A stretch of DNA of 64,000 nt from an uncultured Tateyamaria sp. (GTDB lineage Bacteria; Pseudomonadota; Alphaproteobacteria; Rhodobacterales; Rhodobacteraceae). The notes under the pieces are model-generated. The model was not told the DNA's origin and searched no databases. It saw only the letters and a program-made list of their open reading frames with translations. The stretch lies in NCBI RefSeq assembly GCF_947503465.1, contig NZ_CANNDN010000001.1, forward strand, positions 930,001 through 994,000, written 5' to 3'. Positions 9,740 to 18,666 of the stretch are shown piece by piece (position 1 is the stretch's first letter; every line of letters starts with the position of its first letter). A program made the position numbers and the translations under genes.

Positions 9740-9994
9740 TCAGACGTCGTCTGTATCGGCAGGTGGATCAGGCCACCGCCAGGCAATCGCGCCAAGGTAA
9801 TTCCCGGTCTCGACAGCATTCACGGTCTGGCGCATGGGGCCGTACCCATCGGCTTGTCGGACCTTGCGGTACGTGCGGCGGTTCTTGGCCAGCCGGATCA
9901 GCCCGGACAGGGTAAGTACCAGGAATGCGCCCTCGCCCTTCCACGGAACCGTGTCGACACTGTACCAGCCCGACGCCAGCGCCTCTTGCGCCAT
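9740..9994 (-). CDS. conserved hypothetical small protein
   Basis: An 84-aa protein I cannot assign to a family. It is Trp/Tyr/Arg-rich in its middle (GWYSVDTVPWKGEG, LAKNRRTYRKVRQADGYGPMRQ) and ends in an acidic tail. Codon use matches the neighbours. I give the ATG at 9994; the frame is open to a GTG at 10033, which has a moderate AGG upstream, so a 97-aa form is possible. There is no signal peptide or clear membrane segment. It lies downstream of the DUF2256/photolyase pair on the same strand, 159 bases after the DUF2256 stop. Confidence 0.6.
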   Translation of the reverse strand: MAQEALASGWYSVDTVPWKGEGAFLVLTLSGLIRLAKNRRTYRKVRQADGYGPMRQTVNAVETGNYLGAIAWRWPDPPADTDDV

Positions 9995-10153
9995 GTCATG
10001 CGGATTTCGACGTTTCGGGACAGTGTGCTGCACGCGACCAGACCTACGGCTTAAGAGTTGTGAGCATAGTCGGCGGGCGCGCGGGGCGCAATGCGATGCG
10101 ACTGACCTGGCCGATCCACCAAACCAGTTCGGTCCCGCACGTCTTGGCCGGTT

Positions 10154-10330
10154 TCAGCCCCCGCTGTCCCCGCGGGGACAGGTACGCGGCCGGGCCGCTC
10201 TTCGGCATCGGTCCGAGCAGTATTTCACCTCGTTCCAGACGTTTTCCCACTTTTTGCGCCAGGTGAATGGGCGGGCACACACAGGACAAGTCTTCTCGGG
10301 CAGGTCCGCCTTTTTCCGCATGCGGCCCAT
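10154..10330 (-). CDS. DUF2256 zinc-ribbon-like protein
   Basis: A short gene (58 aa) with the DUF2256 signature: [20 protein letters not shown] followed by [10 protein letters not shown]. It has two Cys pairs (CPVC and YCSDRC) spaced to bind a metal. Its ATG overlaps the photolyase stop by one base (TGATG), so translation is coupled. An in-frame ATG at 10321 is an alternative start. DUF2256 genes are known to sit beside cryptochrome/photolyase-family genes, which matches here. Function is unknown; a role with the photolyase is inferred from the coupling. Confidence 0.88.
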   Translation of the reverse strand: MGRMRKKADLPEKTCPVCARPFTWRKKWENVWNEVKYCSDRCRRAARPRTCPRGDSGG

Positions 10331-11859
10331 CAGAACTCGAACCCCATCTGACGGTTGTCCCGAGCGGGCGATGCAGGCCCCTTGCGCTTCGGTTTGGCGG
10401 CCCTGTCATTCACAAAATGCCCCTGGCTGTCCTTGCGGCTCGCGTGCTTGTGGATCACTTCTTTTGCCTCGGCGCGAAACGCCCCGCCCCGCCGCACGGC
10501 CCAGACCTGTTCGCGCGCCCGTCGGGCCGCGTCCAGCACGTCGACGACCGGTGCGGGATAGGTCTTGCCCAGAACCGTGCCCGCGCCCTCCCATAGCCAC
10601 GGTTCCTGCAAGAACCGGTCCGGCACAGACGCCAGTTCTGGGCACCACTGGCGTGTGAACACACCCGTGGGATCCTGATCCTTGCCCTGTTTGACGGGAT
10701 TATAGATGCGGACGGTGTTCATCCCGGTTGTGCCCGATTGCATCTGGCTTTGGGGCCAGTGAATGCCCGGTTCAAAATCCGTGAAACGCCGCGCCAGATG
10801 CAGCCCTGTCACCCGCCAATCCAGCCACAGGTGATACGAGGCAACCGCCATAAGCATTGACCGCATTCGAAAGTTCATCCACCCGGTCGCAGCCAGATAG
10901 CGCATGCAGGCATCGACGAACGGGATCCCGGTTTCGCCCGTTTCCCAGGCGGCCAAACGCTCTGCATCCGGCACTTTGGGACGCATATCTTCGTAGGCCG
11001 AATGCAAACAGCGATGCTCCAGCGCGGGTTCGTCCTCAAGCTTCTGCATGAAGTGGTCGCGCCACGCCAAACGCGCCTGGAACGACTTGAGCGACCCACC
11101 CCAGCCTGCGCGCGTGCCCTTGACCTCGCGCTGGCGCATGGCCGCAGCCTGCGACGCTTCGCGACCCGACAGACAGCCAAAGGCAAGGTAGGGCGACAAA
11201 CGCGAGCACGACCACGCGCCCGTGACAGGCGACGACATGTCTTTGCGATAGGTCTGTCCACGCTCGACCAAAAACGACCCAAGCAGCGACATTGCCATCC
11301 GGCGGCCCCCGACCTGCCGCGCGGGACAATGATCGGGCGCGGTCAGGCATGGCACACCATCCGACGGCAACGCGGGTCCGGTCAACGCAACTGGTGTCGC
11401 TGCCTGCGGTTCGCGCATGAAGGCGTTGCGCTGTTTGGCCCACCCATCGCGACCGTTCAGGCGCCGCACGACCCCGGATTGGGCCAGCTCTTCCCACAGC
11501 ACGCCTTGGGCGCGGCACCAGGCGGCCACATCGCGGTCGCGGGCATAGGTCCACCCGCTTCCGGTTTCTTCATGGCTGACGATCCGGTCAAAAGGCACCC
11601 TTGCCCTCAGACTATCGAGGATATCCACAACCCGCCCGACACGAACCACCAGCGGGACCCCAAGGGCAGCAAGGTACTCGGCCAGGACGGTCACGCTTTC
11701 GCGCACAAATTCAAATTGCCGCCCCGAGACATCGGGTTCAGCCCAATACGCAGGCTCGAACACATAAAGCGGCAGCACATCCCCGATGGCCGCGGCCCGC
11801 GCCAAGGCCGGGTGGTCCGCCACCCGCAAATCACGTTTGAACCACACAAGTGTTGTCAT
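10330..11859 (-). CDS. cryptochrome/deoxyribodipyrimidine photolyase family protein
   Basis: A flavoprotein of about 509 aa. The N-terminal alpha/beta antenna domain begins [19 protein letters not shown]. The C-terminal FAD domain carries [27 protein letters not shown] and [25 protein letters not shown]. These proteins repair UV-induced pyrimidine dimers with light or act as blue-light receptors; sequence reading alone does not decide which. The ATG at 11859 fits the family start; 21 further codons upstream are not conserved. It is translationally coupled to the DUF2256 gene. The C-terminal tail ([25 protein letters not shown]) is basic. Confidence 0.92.
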   Translation of the reverse strand: MTTLVWFKRDLRVADHPALARAAAIGDVLPLYVFEPAYWAEPDVSGRQFEFVRESVTVLAEYLAALGVPLVVRVGRVVDILDSLRARVPFDRIVSHEETGSGWTYARDRDVAAWCRAQGVLWEELAQSGVVRRLNGRDGWAKQRNAFMREPQAATPVALTGPALPSDGVPCLTAPDHCPARQVGGRRMAMSLLGSFLVERGQTYRKDMSSPVTGAWSCSRLSPYLAFGCLSGREASQAAAMRQREVKGTRAGWGGSLKSFQARLAWRDHFMQKLEDEPALEHRCLHSAYEDMRPKVPDAERLAAWETGETGIPFVDACMRYLAATGWMNFRMRSMLMAVASYHLWLDWRVTGLHLARRFTDFEPGIHWPQSQMQSGTTGMNTVRIYNPVKQGKDQDPTGVFTRQWCPELASVPDRFLQEPWLWEGAGTVLGKTYPAPVVDVLDAARRAREQVWAVRRGGAFRAEAKEVIHKHASRKDSQGHFVNDRAAKPKRKGPASPARDNRQMGFEF

Positions 11860-11924
11860 GGATGCGCATCTAGCGTGCAGAACACAGGCGCCAACCGATG
11901 CAGTCCGCAATATCTGCAGCAAGA

Positions 11925-12302
11925 TCAGTCTGCAGACCGGTCCCCGGAAAAACAGGCTGTCCCGCTGACGTCGGGCAGCCAGTCCTCGCGTCGCACTGTC
12001 CAGAGTTCATAATCAGGGGTGAATTGGTTCGGGTCATCAAGCGCGCCGAGATGCACCTCGATTTCACCGGGGCTGCGCGCAAAGACCGAACTTCCGCACC
12101 GGGGACAGAAGTGACGGTCCCGGTATTCAGCGGTGCGGCCCCGAACCTTCACCGCGTGCTCGGGAAAGACCGCGGCCGCAAAGAACACAGCGCCGTGGTG
12201 TTTGCGGCAGTCAAGGCAATGACACAGGCCCACCCGGTCAGGCCGGCCCGCCGCGACAAGGCGGACCGCGCCGCACAGGCATCCGCCCTTGACCTCGTGC
12301 AT
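11925..12302 (-). CDS. GFA family protein (CENP-V/GFA fold)
   Basis: A 125-aa zinc protein of the GFA (glutathione-dependent formaldehyde-activating enzyme) family. Three cysteine motifs are complete: GGCLCGAVR, CHCLDCRKHHGA and FCPRCGSSVF. The ATG at 12302 follows GGGAGC and gives the usual family start. Most members have no proven formaldehyde activity, so the function is open. It is divergent from pepN, with 153 bases between the two starts that should hold both promoters. Confidence 0.9.
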   Translation of the reverse strand: MHEVKGGCLCGAVRLVAAGRPDRVGLCHCLDCRKHHGAVFFAAAVFPEHAVKVRGRTAEYRDRHFCPRCGSSVFARSPGEIEVHLGALDDPNQFTPDYELWTVRREDWLPDVSGTACFSGDRSAD

Positions 12303-12455
12303 GACATGGCTCCCTTCGCCTTGCATTGCGGCGGGTGTCGCACGACCGTACCGCCCGTGACAACCGGCCTGCCTCCGCCGCAGGGCACGCGCACCATTGA
12401 AGTCACCCGGTGCCGGACCTACGGTTGCCGGAAACGCCCTGATCGAGAGTGCCCC

Positions 12456-14999
12456 ATGCGCGACGCGAGCCCCCAGACCATCTACCTCAAGGACTATACG
12501 CCATTCGGCTTTACAGTCGAAGAGGTGCACCTGACCTTTGACCTTGCGCCGTCGGCCACGCGGGTGACGTCACGTATCAAGTTCGCACCAAACCCCGAGG
12601 CGACCGACAAGACCTTTTTCCTGCACGGCGAGGACCTGACCCTGATCTCGGCCAAGGTCGATGGCGAAACGGTCAAGCCTGTGCTGACGGATGAGGGGCT
12701 GACCTGCGAGGTACCCAACATGCCCTTCACATGGGAAGCAGAGGTACAGATCGATCCCGCCGCCAATACCGCGCTAGAGGGGTTATACCTGTCGAACGGG
12801 ATGTATTGCACGCAATGCGAGGCCGAAGGCTTTCGCAAGATCACCTACTATCCCGACCGGCCGGATGTGATGAGCGTGTTCACCGTCCGCATCAACGGCC
12901 CGCACCCGGTCCTGTTGTCGAACGGCAATCCCGTGTCGTCGGGTGATGGATGGGCGGAATGGCACGATCCATGGCCTAAGCCCGCCTACCTGTTTGCGTT
13001 GGTGGCCGGCGAATTGATGGCCCACCGCGAAAGCTTTACGACCATGGAGGGGCGCAAGGTGGATCTGGCCCTTTATGTCCGGCCCGGCGATGAAGGGAAA
13101 TGCGCCTTCGGTATGCAGGCCCTGAAGGACAGCATGAAATGGGACGAGGATGTCTATGGCCGGGCCTATGATCTGGATGTCTTCAACATCGTCGCCGTCG
13201 ATGACTTCAACATGGGCGCGATGGAGAACAAGGGGCTGAACATCTTTAACGCCTCTGCCGTTCTGGCGTCGCCCGAGACGGCGACCGATGGCAATTTCGA
13301 GCGGATTGAGGCGATCATCGCGCACGAGTATTTCCACAACTGGACGGGCAACCGGATCACCTGCCGCGACTGGTTCCAGCTGTGTCTGAAGGAAGGGCTG
13401 ACCGTGTTTCGGGACAGTCAGTTCACCGCCGACATGCGGTCTGAACCGGTCAAGCGGATCAGTGACGTGATTGACCTGCGCGCACGGCAGTTCCCGGAGG
13501 ATCAGGGGCCGCTGGCGCATCCGGTGCGGCCCGAAAGCTTTCAGGAAATCAATAACTTCTACACCGCAACTGTCTACGAAAAAGGCGCGGAAGTCATTCG
13601 CATGCTCAAGACGCTGGTGGGCGATGCCGGGTACAAGCGCGCGCTCGACCTCTACTTTGACCGCCATGATGGCGACGCGGCCACGATCGAGGATTGGCTG
13701 GCGGTGTTCGAAGAGGCAACAGGCCGTGACCTGACCCAGTTCAAACGCTGGTATTCGCAAGCCGGAACACCGCATGTTAATGTGTCGGACAGCTTTGAGG
13801 ACGGCACCTATACCCTGTCGTTTTCCCAACACACCCCGCCGTCTGCCGCAACCCGCGATCCGCAGGCGCAAGTGATCCCGATTGCCGTCGGATTGCTGGG
13901 CCCGAACGGCGACGAAGTGCTGCCGACACAAGTGCTGGAACTGACGGAAGACAGCCAGAGCTTCAGTTTTCCGGGACTGAGCGCCAAGCCGGTGCCGTCG
14001 ATCCTGCGTGGATTTTCCGCGCCGGTTGTGCTGGAACATACGCCCGACAACGCATTTCTGTTGGCCCATGACACGGACCCGTTCAACCGCTGGGAGGCCG
14101 CGCGCAACCTCGGCAAAGCCTCGCTCTTGGCCACGGTGACGCGTCAGACCCAACCAGATGCGGCGTGGCTGGACGGGGTGGCGGCCGTATTGACGGACGC
14201 AGGGCTTGATCCGGCCTACCGCGCCTATTGCCTGGCCCTGCCCAGTCAGTCGCAACTGGCCGCAGAACTGCATGGTATGGGCGAAACGCCCGATCCGGAT
14301 GCGATCTGGGCGGCCGGAGAAACGCACCGTCAGGCCCTGTCCGAGCGTGTGGCCAGTGACTTGCCCGCGCTCTACGCGGCCCATCAAATCGACGCGCCCT
14401 ATACCCCGGACGCAGCACAGTCGGGCACACGGGCCCTGGGCAACGCGGTCCTATCTCTCCTGACCCGTCTGGACGGTGGCGATGCCGCGCAAACGCAGTT
14501 CGATGGCGCGTCAAACATGACGCAGCAATTGGCCGCCCTCGGGCTGTTGATCCGTGCAGGCCGTGGGGACGCGGCCCTGGCCCAATTCGAAGCGCAATGG
14601 CAACACGACCGGTTGGTCATGGACAAATGGTTCGGGTTGCAGGTGATGGAGGCCGCGCCGGATGATGCCGCAGACACAGCCAGGGCCCTGACCAAACACG
14701 CGGATTTCACCTGGAAGAACCCAAATCGGTTTCGCGCCACCTTGGGCACGTTCGCCGGGCATCACGCCGGTTTTCACGCCAAGGATGGATCGGGGTACAC
14801 CCTGCTGGCAGACTGGTTGATCCGGCTTGATCCAGTGAACCCGCAGACCACGGCGCGCATGTGTTCCGCTTTCCAGACCTGGCGGCGCTATGATGCCATC
14901 CGCCAATCAATGATCAGCAAGGAACTGGAACGGATCGCGGCGACCCCGAACCTCAGCCGCGACACAACCGAAATGATCACCCGCATCAGGGAAGCCTGA
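12456..14999 (+). CDS. pepN: aminopeptidase N
   Basis: An 847-aa M1 zinc metallopeptidase that removes N-terminal residues from peptides in the cytoplasm. The exopeptidase motif GAMENKGLNIF and the zinc site HEYFHNWTGN with its Glu in LKEGLTVFRD are intact. The N-terminal domain contains the CTQCEAEGFRKITYYPDRPDV stretch (usual of the proteobacterial PepN group), and the C-terminus is alpha-helical. The ATG at 12456 begins the conserved segment; the frame is open about 560 bases further upstream, but that part is antisense to the GFA gene. A hairpin repeat follows the stop. Confidence 0.96.
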   Translation: MRDASPQTIYLKDYTPFGFTVEEVHLTFDLAPSATRVTSRIKFAPNPEATDKTFFLHGEDLTLISAKVDGETVKPVLTDEGLTCEVPNMPFTWEAEVQIDPAANTALEGLYLSNGMYCTQCEAEGFRKITYYPDRPDVMSVFTVRINGPHPVLLSNGNPVSSGDGWAEWHDPWPKPAYLFALVAGELMAHRESFTTMEGRKVDLALYVRPGDEGKCAFGMQALKDSMKWDEDVYGRAYDLDVFNIVAVDDFNMGAMENKGLNIFNASAVLASPETATDGNFERIEAIIAHEYFHNWTGNRITCRDWFQLCLKEGLTVFRDSQFTADMRSEPVKRISDVIDLRARQFPEDQGPLAHPVRPESFQEINNFYTATVYEKGAEVIRMLKTLVGDAGYKRALDLYFDRHDGDAATIEDWLAVFEEATGRDLTQFKRWYSQAGTPHVNVSDSFEDGTYTLSFSQHTPPSAATRDPQAQVIPIAVGLLGPNGDEVLPTQVLELTEDSQSFSFPGLSAKPVPSILRGFSAPVVLEHTPDNAFLLAHDTDPFNRWEAARNLGKASLLATVTRQTQPDAAWLDGVAAVLTDAGLDPAYRAYCLALPSQSQLAAELHGMGETPDPDAIWAAGETHRQALSERVASDLPALYAAHQIDAPYTPDAAQSGTRALGNAVLSLLTRLDGGDAAQTQFDGASNMTQQLAALGLLIRAGRGDAALAQFEAQWQHDRLVMDKWFGLQVMEAAPDDAADTARALTKHADFTWKNPNRFRATLGTFAGHHAGFHAKDGSGYTLLADWLIRLDPVNPQTTARMCSAFQTWRRYDAIRQSMISKELERIAATPNLSRDTTEMITRIREA

Positions 15000-15000
15000 T

Positions 15001-15050
15001 CTTCTTTCGACCAAAAATACGACGGGGGTCCGGGGGCTGGCCCCCGGTCC
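15001..15050 (-). repeat. dispersed hairpin repeat, copy B
   Basis: The plus strand reads CTTCTTTCGACCAAAAATAC, GACGGGGGT, then a 7-bp stem CCGGGGG/CCCCCGG with loop CTGG. It begins right after the pepN stop and is closely related to copies A and D. Confidence 0.8.
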
Positions 15051-15072
15051 TGCCCTCCAAGACGGACCGCAC

Positions 15073-15588
15073 ATGGACCTGTACGACGCCACGATCCCAC
15101 CGCTGAAACGCCTGACCGATGCGGTCCAGCGCCTGCTGTCCTGCCTTGACGATCCCGCGCAGCTCGACGCGCGGCTGGCGCCGGACGGCTTTACCGCCGC
15201 CGAGCATTTCTGCGTGGCCCTGGGGTATGTCGCACGCACGGTCATGCCGCTGCGAGGCGACAAGGCGCCAGACATGCCGATGGACACCGACCCCGGTGCC
15301 ATTCTCGCGCTGGCCCAAGACATGCGGTTTTTGCTGGATCAACTGGATCGGACCGCATTGGACGGGGCCGACACACGCCAGATCGTTCACACCGCCGGAG
15401 AGGCGGAATTGACCCAGTCGGGGCGCGACTATGCCCTGCTCTATGCTCTACCCAACGCGCAATTCCACCTTACGCTGGCCTATGCCACGGTCCGCATGGC
15501 GGGCGCACGTGTCGGCAAGGGAGATCTGGACGGATTTCACATCTACAGCCCCGGCACGTCATTCGTGTCGGACACGCCCCTGAACTGA
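15073..15588 (+). CDS. DUF1993 family protein
   Basis: A 171-aa protein matching the DUF1993 family: MDLYDATIPPLKRLTDAV at the start and YALPNAQFHLTLAYATVRMAG with LGKADFDGFHxY-like VGKGDLDGFHIY at the end. The fold is a DinB-like four-helix bundle in this family, but the conserved metal ligands and function are not established. It starts with ATG at 15073 and is followed after 12 bases by an SDR gene, so the two are probably co-transcribed with the coupled genes downstream. Confidence 0.85.
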   Translation: MDLYDATIPPLKRLTDAVQRLLSCLDDPAQLDARLAPDGFTAAEHFCVALGYVARTVMPLRGDKAPDMPMDTDPGAILALAQDMRFLLDQLDRTALDGADTRQIVHTAGEAELTQSGRDYALLYALPNAQFHLTLAYATVRMAGARVGKGDLDGFHIYSPGTSFVSDTPLN

Positions 15589-15600
15589 AAGGACACCAAA

Positions 15601-16344
15601 ATGCCATCACGCCCTGTTTGCCTGATCACTGGCGCATCCGCCGGCATTGGCGCCGCATGTGCCCGCCTTGCAGCGGGCACCTATGATTTCGTGCTCGCAT
15701 ATCGCAGCGATGCCGCAGGCGCAGACGCCACCAAAGCCGCGGTCGAAGCACAGGGGGCACGGGCCCTCACGGTCCAGGGCGATGTGGCGAACCCGGATGA
15801 CATCGCCGCTATATTCCAGTCTGCCGATGACAGCTTTGGTCGCATCGACGTATTGATCAACAACGCAGGCATCGTGGACCAAAGTGCCAAACTGACCGGG
15901 ATCGATCACGCGCGCCTGACCCGCATGATGAACGTTAATGTGATCGGCGCGATTCTGGTGGCGAAAGAGGCCGTCATCCGGATGCAGGCCCAGGGCGACG
16001 GCGGAGCGGTCATCAATGTCTCGTCTGCGGCCGCGCGGCTGGGATCGGGCAACCAGTATATCGACTATGCCGCGTCCAAGGCAGCCATCGACACGTTCAC
16101 CAAGGGCCTGTCGGACGAGGTGGCCCCAGACGGCATTCGCGTGATGTCGGTTCGCCCCGGCCTGATCGACACGGACCTGCACGCCAAGGGCGGAGAGCCG
16201 GGCCGCGCGCAGAAGCTTGCGCACATGGTGCCCATGCGCCGCGAAGGCTCGGCCGAGGAAGTGGCCAGCGCGATCCTGTGGCTGGCCTCGGATCAAGCCA
16301 GCTATGTGACCGGATCGACATTGGATGTGACCGGCGGCCGATGA
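15601..16344 (+). CDS. short-chain dehydrogenase/reductase
   Basis: A 247-aa SDR with the cofactor loop TGASAGIGAAC, the NNAG motif, catalytic Ser (NVSSAAAR) and YAASKAA. The C-terminus (YVTGSTLDVTGGR) is typical. The likely role is an NAD(P)-dependent alcohol/ketone oxidoreductase; the substrate cannot be read. A GAAAGGACACCAAA stretch precedes the ATG. Its stop overlaps the start of the next gene (ATGA), placing it second in a four-gene unit: DUF1993, SDR, membrane protein, lipoprotein hydrolase. Confidence 0.92.
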   Translation: MPSRPVCLITGASAGIGAACARLAAGTYDFVLAYRSDAAGADATKAAVEAQGARALTVQGDVANPDDIAAIFQSADDSFGRIDVLINNAGIVDQSAKLTGIDHARLTRMMNVNVIGAILVAKEAVIRMQAQGDGGAVINVSSAAARLGSGNQYIDYAASKAAIDTFTKGLSDEVAPDGIRVMSVRPGLIDTDLHAKGGEPGRAQKLAHMVPMRREGSAEEVASAILWLASDQASYVTGSTLDVTGGR

Positions 16345-16772
16345 CGCCCTACCGCTATCAGACAACGGGACGAAACCGACGCACGCTTATGGCGTTGATC
16401 GCGGTATGGGGCGCGATCCTGGCAGCGATTGCGTTTTTGGACGCGTCCCTGTTGCTGATGGCACTGATCGCGCTTTGCACGGCCCCTGCCCTCTATGATC
16501 TGGTGTCTGGACGCGTATCGGGGCTGACATTGGGCGCAGAAGGTCTGTCCTGGTTCGCCGGGCGCCGAACAGGAGAGATTGCGTGGACGAAGATCGACCA
16601 TATCCGCCTCGACACCCGCCTCGATTTCTCGGTGCGCGCCAGCGCAGTTCTTATCTCGGGCCGAAAGGTGCGTGTTCCGCTCGAGGCGACACCATCCGCC
16701 GACATGCTGGAGGTCGCGTTGACCGAACGCGGGATCACCGTGCGGCGGCACCACTTTTCGTTGCTGGGATGA
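16341..16772 (+). CDS. small membrane protein of unknown function
   Basis: A 143-aa protein I cannot name. Residues about 15-60 contain two adjacent hydrophobic segments (LMALIAVWGAILAAIAF, ASLLLMALIALCTAPALY). The remainder is a soluble domain rich in beta-like sequence (GLTLGAEGLSWFAGRRTGEIAWTKIDHI), reminiscent of PH-like domains that follow paired helices. The ATG at 16341 overlaps the SDR stop by four bases, and its own stop overlaps the next gene the same way, so production of the three is coupled. Confidence 0.8.
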   Translation: MTPYRYQTTGRNRRTLMALIAVWGAILAAIAFLDASLLLMALIALCTAPALYDLVSGRVSGLTLGAEGLSWFAGRRTGEIAWTKIDHIRLDTRLDFSVRASAVLISGRKVRVPLEATPSADMLEVALTERGITVRRHHFSLLG

Positions 16773-17671
16773 GGGGGCCCGGACTGGCCCTACTCTGCGC
16801 GTGGCTGGCCGCATGCGCACCGATCCCTCGGGTGGATCATCCGTCCGATCCGCTTCTGTTCGACCTTGTCGCAATGGACCGCGCCGACAGGGTGGTTGTG
16901 GGCATTCCCGGCGTCATGACCTCGATCGGCGTACTGCAGCCGATGCAGGGCCTGGAACGCGCCGACAGGGCCATCGCCTATTTCCGGCTGCCTGGGTTTG
17001 ATGGCCACCCGTCCGATGAAAGCATCGTGATCGACCGGGCGGCCCAGCGTATCGCGGACCTGGTCGGAACACATGATATGGAACGGATCGACCTGATCGG
17101 CCATTCCACCGGGGCGGTCATCGCGCTTGAGGCGGCCAAGGCGGTGCGCAGACAGCATCCCGATGTCACGGTAACCGTCACGGGGATCGCCACGGCCCTG
17201 CCTGCCCCGCAACCCCTTCTGGCGGGCGTCCGGGGTGCAGTGGGCACCGTAGGCGCGGCCCTGCGCACCGGCAGTCTCAACCGGCGGACGGTCTGGTTGG
17301 AATACTACCGTCGCCTCGCCTTCGGCACAGATGTCGAGGCAAGCACGGAGACGGCGGCGGCCGCCGATGCACTTGTCGCCGCCAATGATGACCGGATCGC
17401 ACTGCCCGAAGACGGTCTCTATCGCCGGCACACTCGGGATCTGCAGCGTTGGACCAATCCCGATCCCGAGGCGCTGGCCGGGGCACGGGTCACCTATTAC
17501 CATGGTGCGGCCGACCCGGTGTTTCCGCCGCGACCCACCCGGCGGTTCGTGGACCGCCTGCCCGATGCAAAGATCACGTTCATCGACGGTCACGGGCACC
17601 TGCTGCTGCAAACCTATCCGCAAATCTGGAACCGGATCACGGCTGCGCTGAACCATGTTTCTTCCGACTGA
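16769..17671 (+). CDS. putative lipoprotein alpha/beta hydrolase
   Basis: A 300-aa protein with a lipoprotein signal (MRGPGLALLCAWLAACAP, lipobox LAAC, Cys at 16). It should therefore be anchored in the outer or inner membrane facing the periplasm. The motif LIGHSTGAVIAL (nucleophile Ser) and a late HGHLLL histidine suggest an alpha/beta hydrolase. The start overlaps the upstream stop (ATGA). The last codons (HVSSD-stop) lie within copy C of the dispersed hairpin repeat, so the repeat supplies the C-terminus. The substrate is unknown; esterase or lipase is plausible. Confidence 0.82.
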   Translation: MRGPGLALLCAWLAACAPIPRVDHPSDPLLFDLVAMDRADRVVVGIPGVMTSIGVLQPMQGLERADRAIAYFRLPGFDGHPSDESIVIDRAAQRIADLVGTHDMERIDLIGHSTGAVIALEAAKAVRRQHPDVTVTVTGIATALPAPQPLLAGVRGAVGTVGAALRTGSLNRRTVWLEYYRRLAFGTDVEASTETAAAADALVAANDDRIALPEDGLYRRHTRDLQRWTNPDPEALAGARVTYYHGAADPVFPPRPTRRFVDRLPDAKITFIDGHGHLLLQTYPQIWNRITAALNHVSSD

Positions 17672-17702
17672 AAATACGACGGAGCGCGAGGCGGCGCCTC
17701 GC
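17655..17702 (-). repeat. dispersed hairpin repeat, copy C
   Basis: TTTCTTCCGACTGAAAATAC is almost identical to copy A and here encodes the last residues and stop of the hydrolase. It is followed by a perfect 7-bp stem GCGAGGC/GCCTCGC with loop GGC. A half copy in inverted orientation (about 17762-17780) forms the end of the convergent transglycosylase gene. Confidence 0.75.
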
Positions 17703-17763
17703 ACTGGCGCAGCTGCGGGACGCAGATGCAAAACATGGTGTGCGCGCCCGCGGCGCGCGCGTC

Positions 17764-18432
17764 TCAGTCAGAAGACACGAAGGACGCGGGCCGCGACATG
17801 GGCCGCAGCGTGTCGAGAGGCGCACAATAGCGCTGCCGCTTGAGCCACCCGGCCATGTCGGCCCGTTTGGAGGATGACCGCATCGGCCCCCAGTCAGCCG
17901 CGACACCTTTCCCGCCGCGCCCATAAATCACCCCGTCACGGGGCACCGTCACAGCCATGATACGCACCGCACAACTCAGATTGGCCGCGCCGTTTTTCAA
18001 CGCCTCGCCCGAGCCCACGTTGCAGCCGTATCCGCGGGCCGTCGCAGGCAGGATCTGCAACAGCCCATACCACTTGCCGCCGCCGCCCACGGCGCGCGGC
18101 TTGTAGGTACTTTCGAACTTGGCCAATGCCGACAGGAAACCCAGCCAGAATGCACGCCTGTCTGCCGCATCTGCATCGGGGTAGCGCGGGCACCAGTTTG
18201 CGATGTCAGCGGGCACCAGATCAACCAGTGGACGCCCATGCGACTTGAGCGCTGAAAGCGCCGCCCGGTTCCACAGCATATGATCCGGTTGATGGGTCCA
18301 CCTTGTGCGCGGAATATCCCCACTGCGGGCCGGTGGGCGGAGCCCGTCATAGGGGCCGGCCTCCTGTGCGCCGGACGAAAGCGCGGTTGCGGCCCAAAGG
18401 ACAGTGACAAGGACAAGGCAACGCGTAAGCAT
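17764..18432 (-). CDS. lytic transglycosylase (SLT domain)
   Basis: A 222-aa exported protein. MLTRCLVLVTVLWAATALSSGAQ is a signal peptide, and the ATG at 18432 is chosen because it opens that signal. The catalytic region reads LAKFESTYKPRAVGGGGKWYGLLQILPATARGYGC, with the Glu-Ser pair and the GLLQI strand of the SLT family. It should cleave the glycan strands of peptidoglycan in the periplasm. Its last codons (FVSSD-stop) match the repeat-encoded end of the convergent hydrolase. The 234-base gap to the next divergent gene has no other feature I can support. Confidence 0.88.
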   Translation of the reverse strand: MLTRCLVLVTVLWAATALSSGAQEAGPYDGLRPPARSGDIPRTRWTHQPDHMLWNRAALSALKSHGRPLVDLVPADIANWCPRYPDADAADRRAFWLGFLSALAKFESTYKPRAVGGGGKWYGLLQILPATARGYGCNVGSGEALKNGAANLSCAVRIMAVTVPRDGVIYGRGGKGVAADWGPMRSSSKRADMAGWLKRQRYCAPLDTLRPMSRPASFVSSD

Positions 18433-18666
18433 GGCGCGCAGTATGCAAAGCACGCCTGCATCCTGTCCACCTGTGATTGGCCTGGTGATCGTGTCCTTGC
18501 CAACCCGTCGGCGACAATGCGCACGCATGCCGCGCATTGTCATAACCTATGCAGGAATTTCCGAAAAATCATCCCACACTCAACGTGAACTTGTCCCTGC
18601 TTTGCCCCTTTTGTGTCCCAATTGATCGGCAGTTTGGTACCTGTAAAAAGTAGTGGATGAGTAACT

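Noticed and set aside
7439-10054. An 871-codon open frame on the plus strand
   Set aside because: It is antisense to malate synthase G (glcB) and the small gene after it. The composition is that of a shadow frame.
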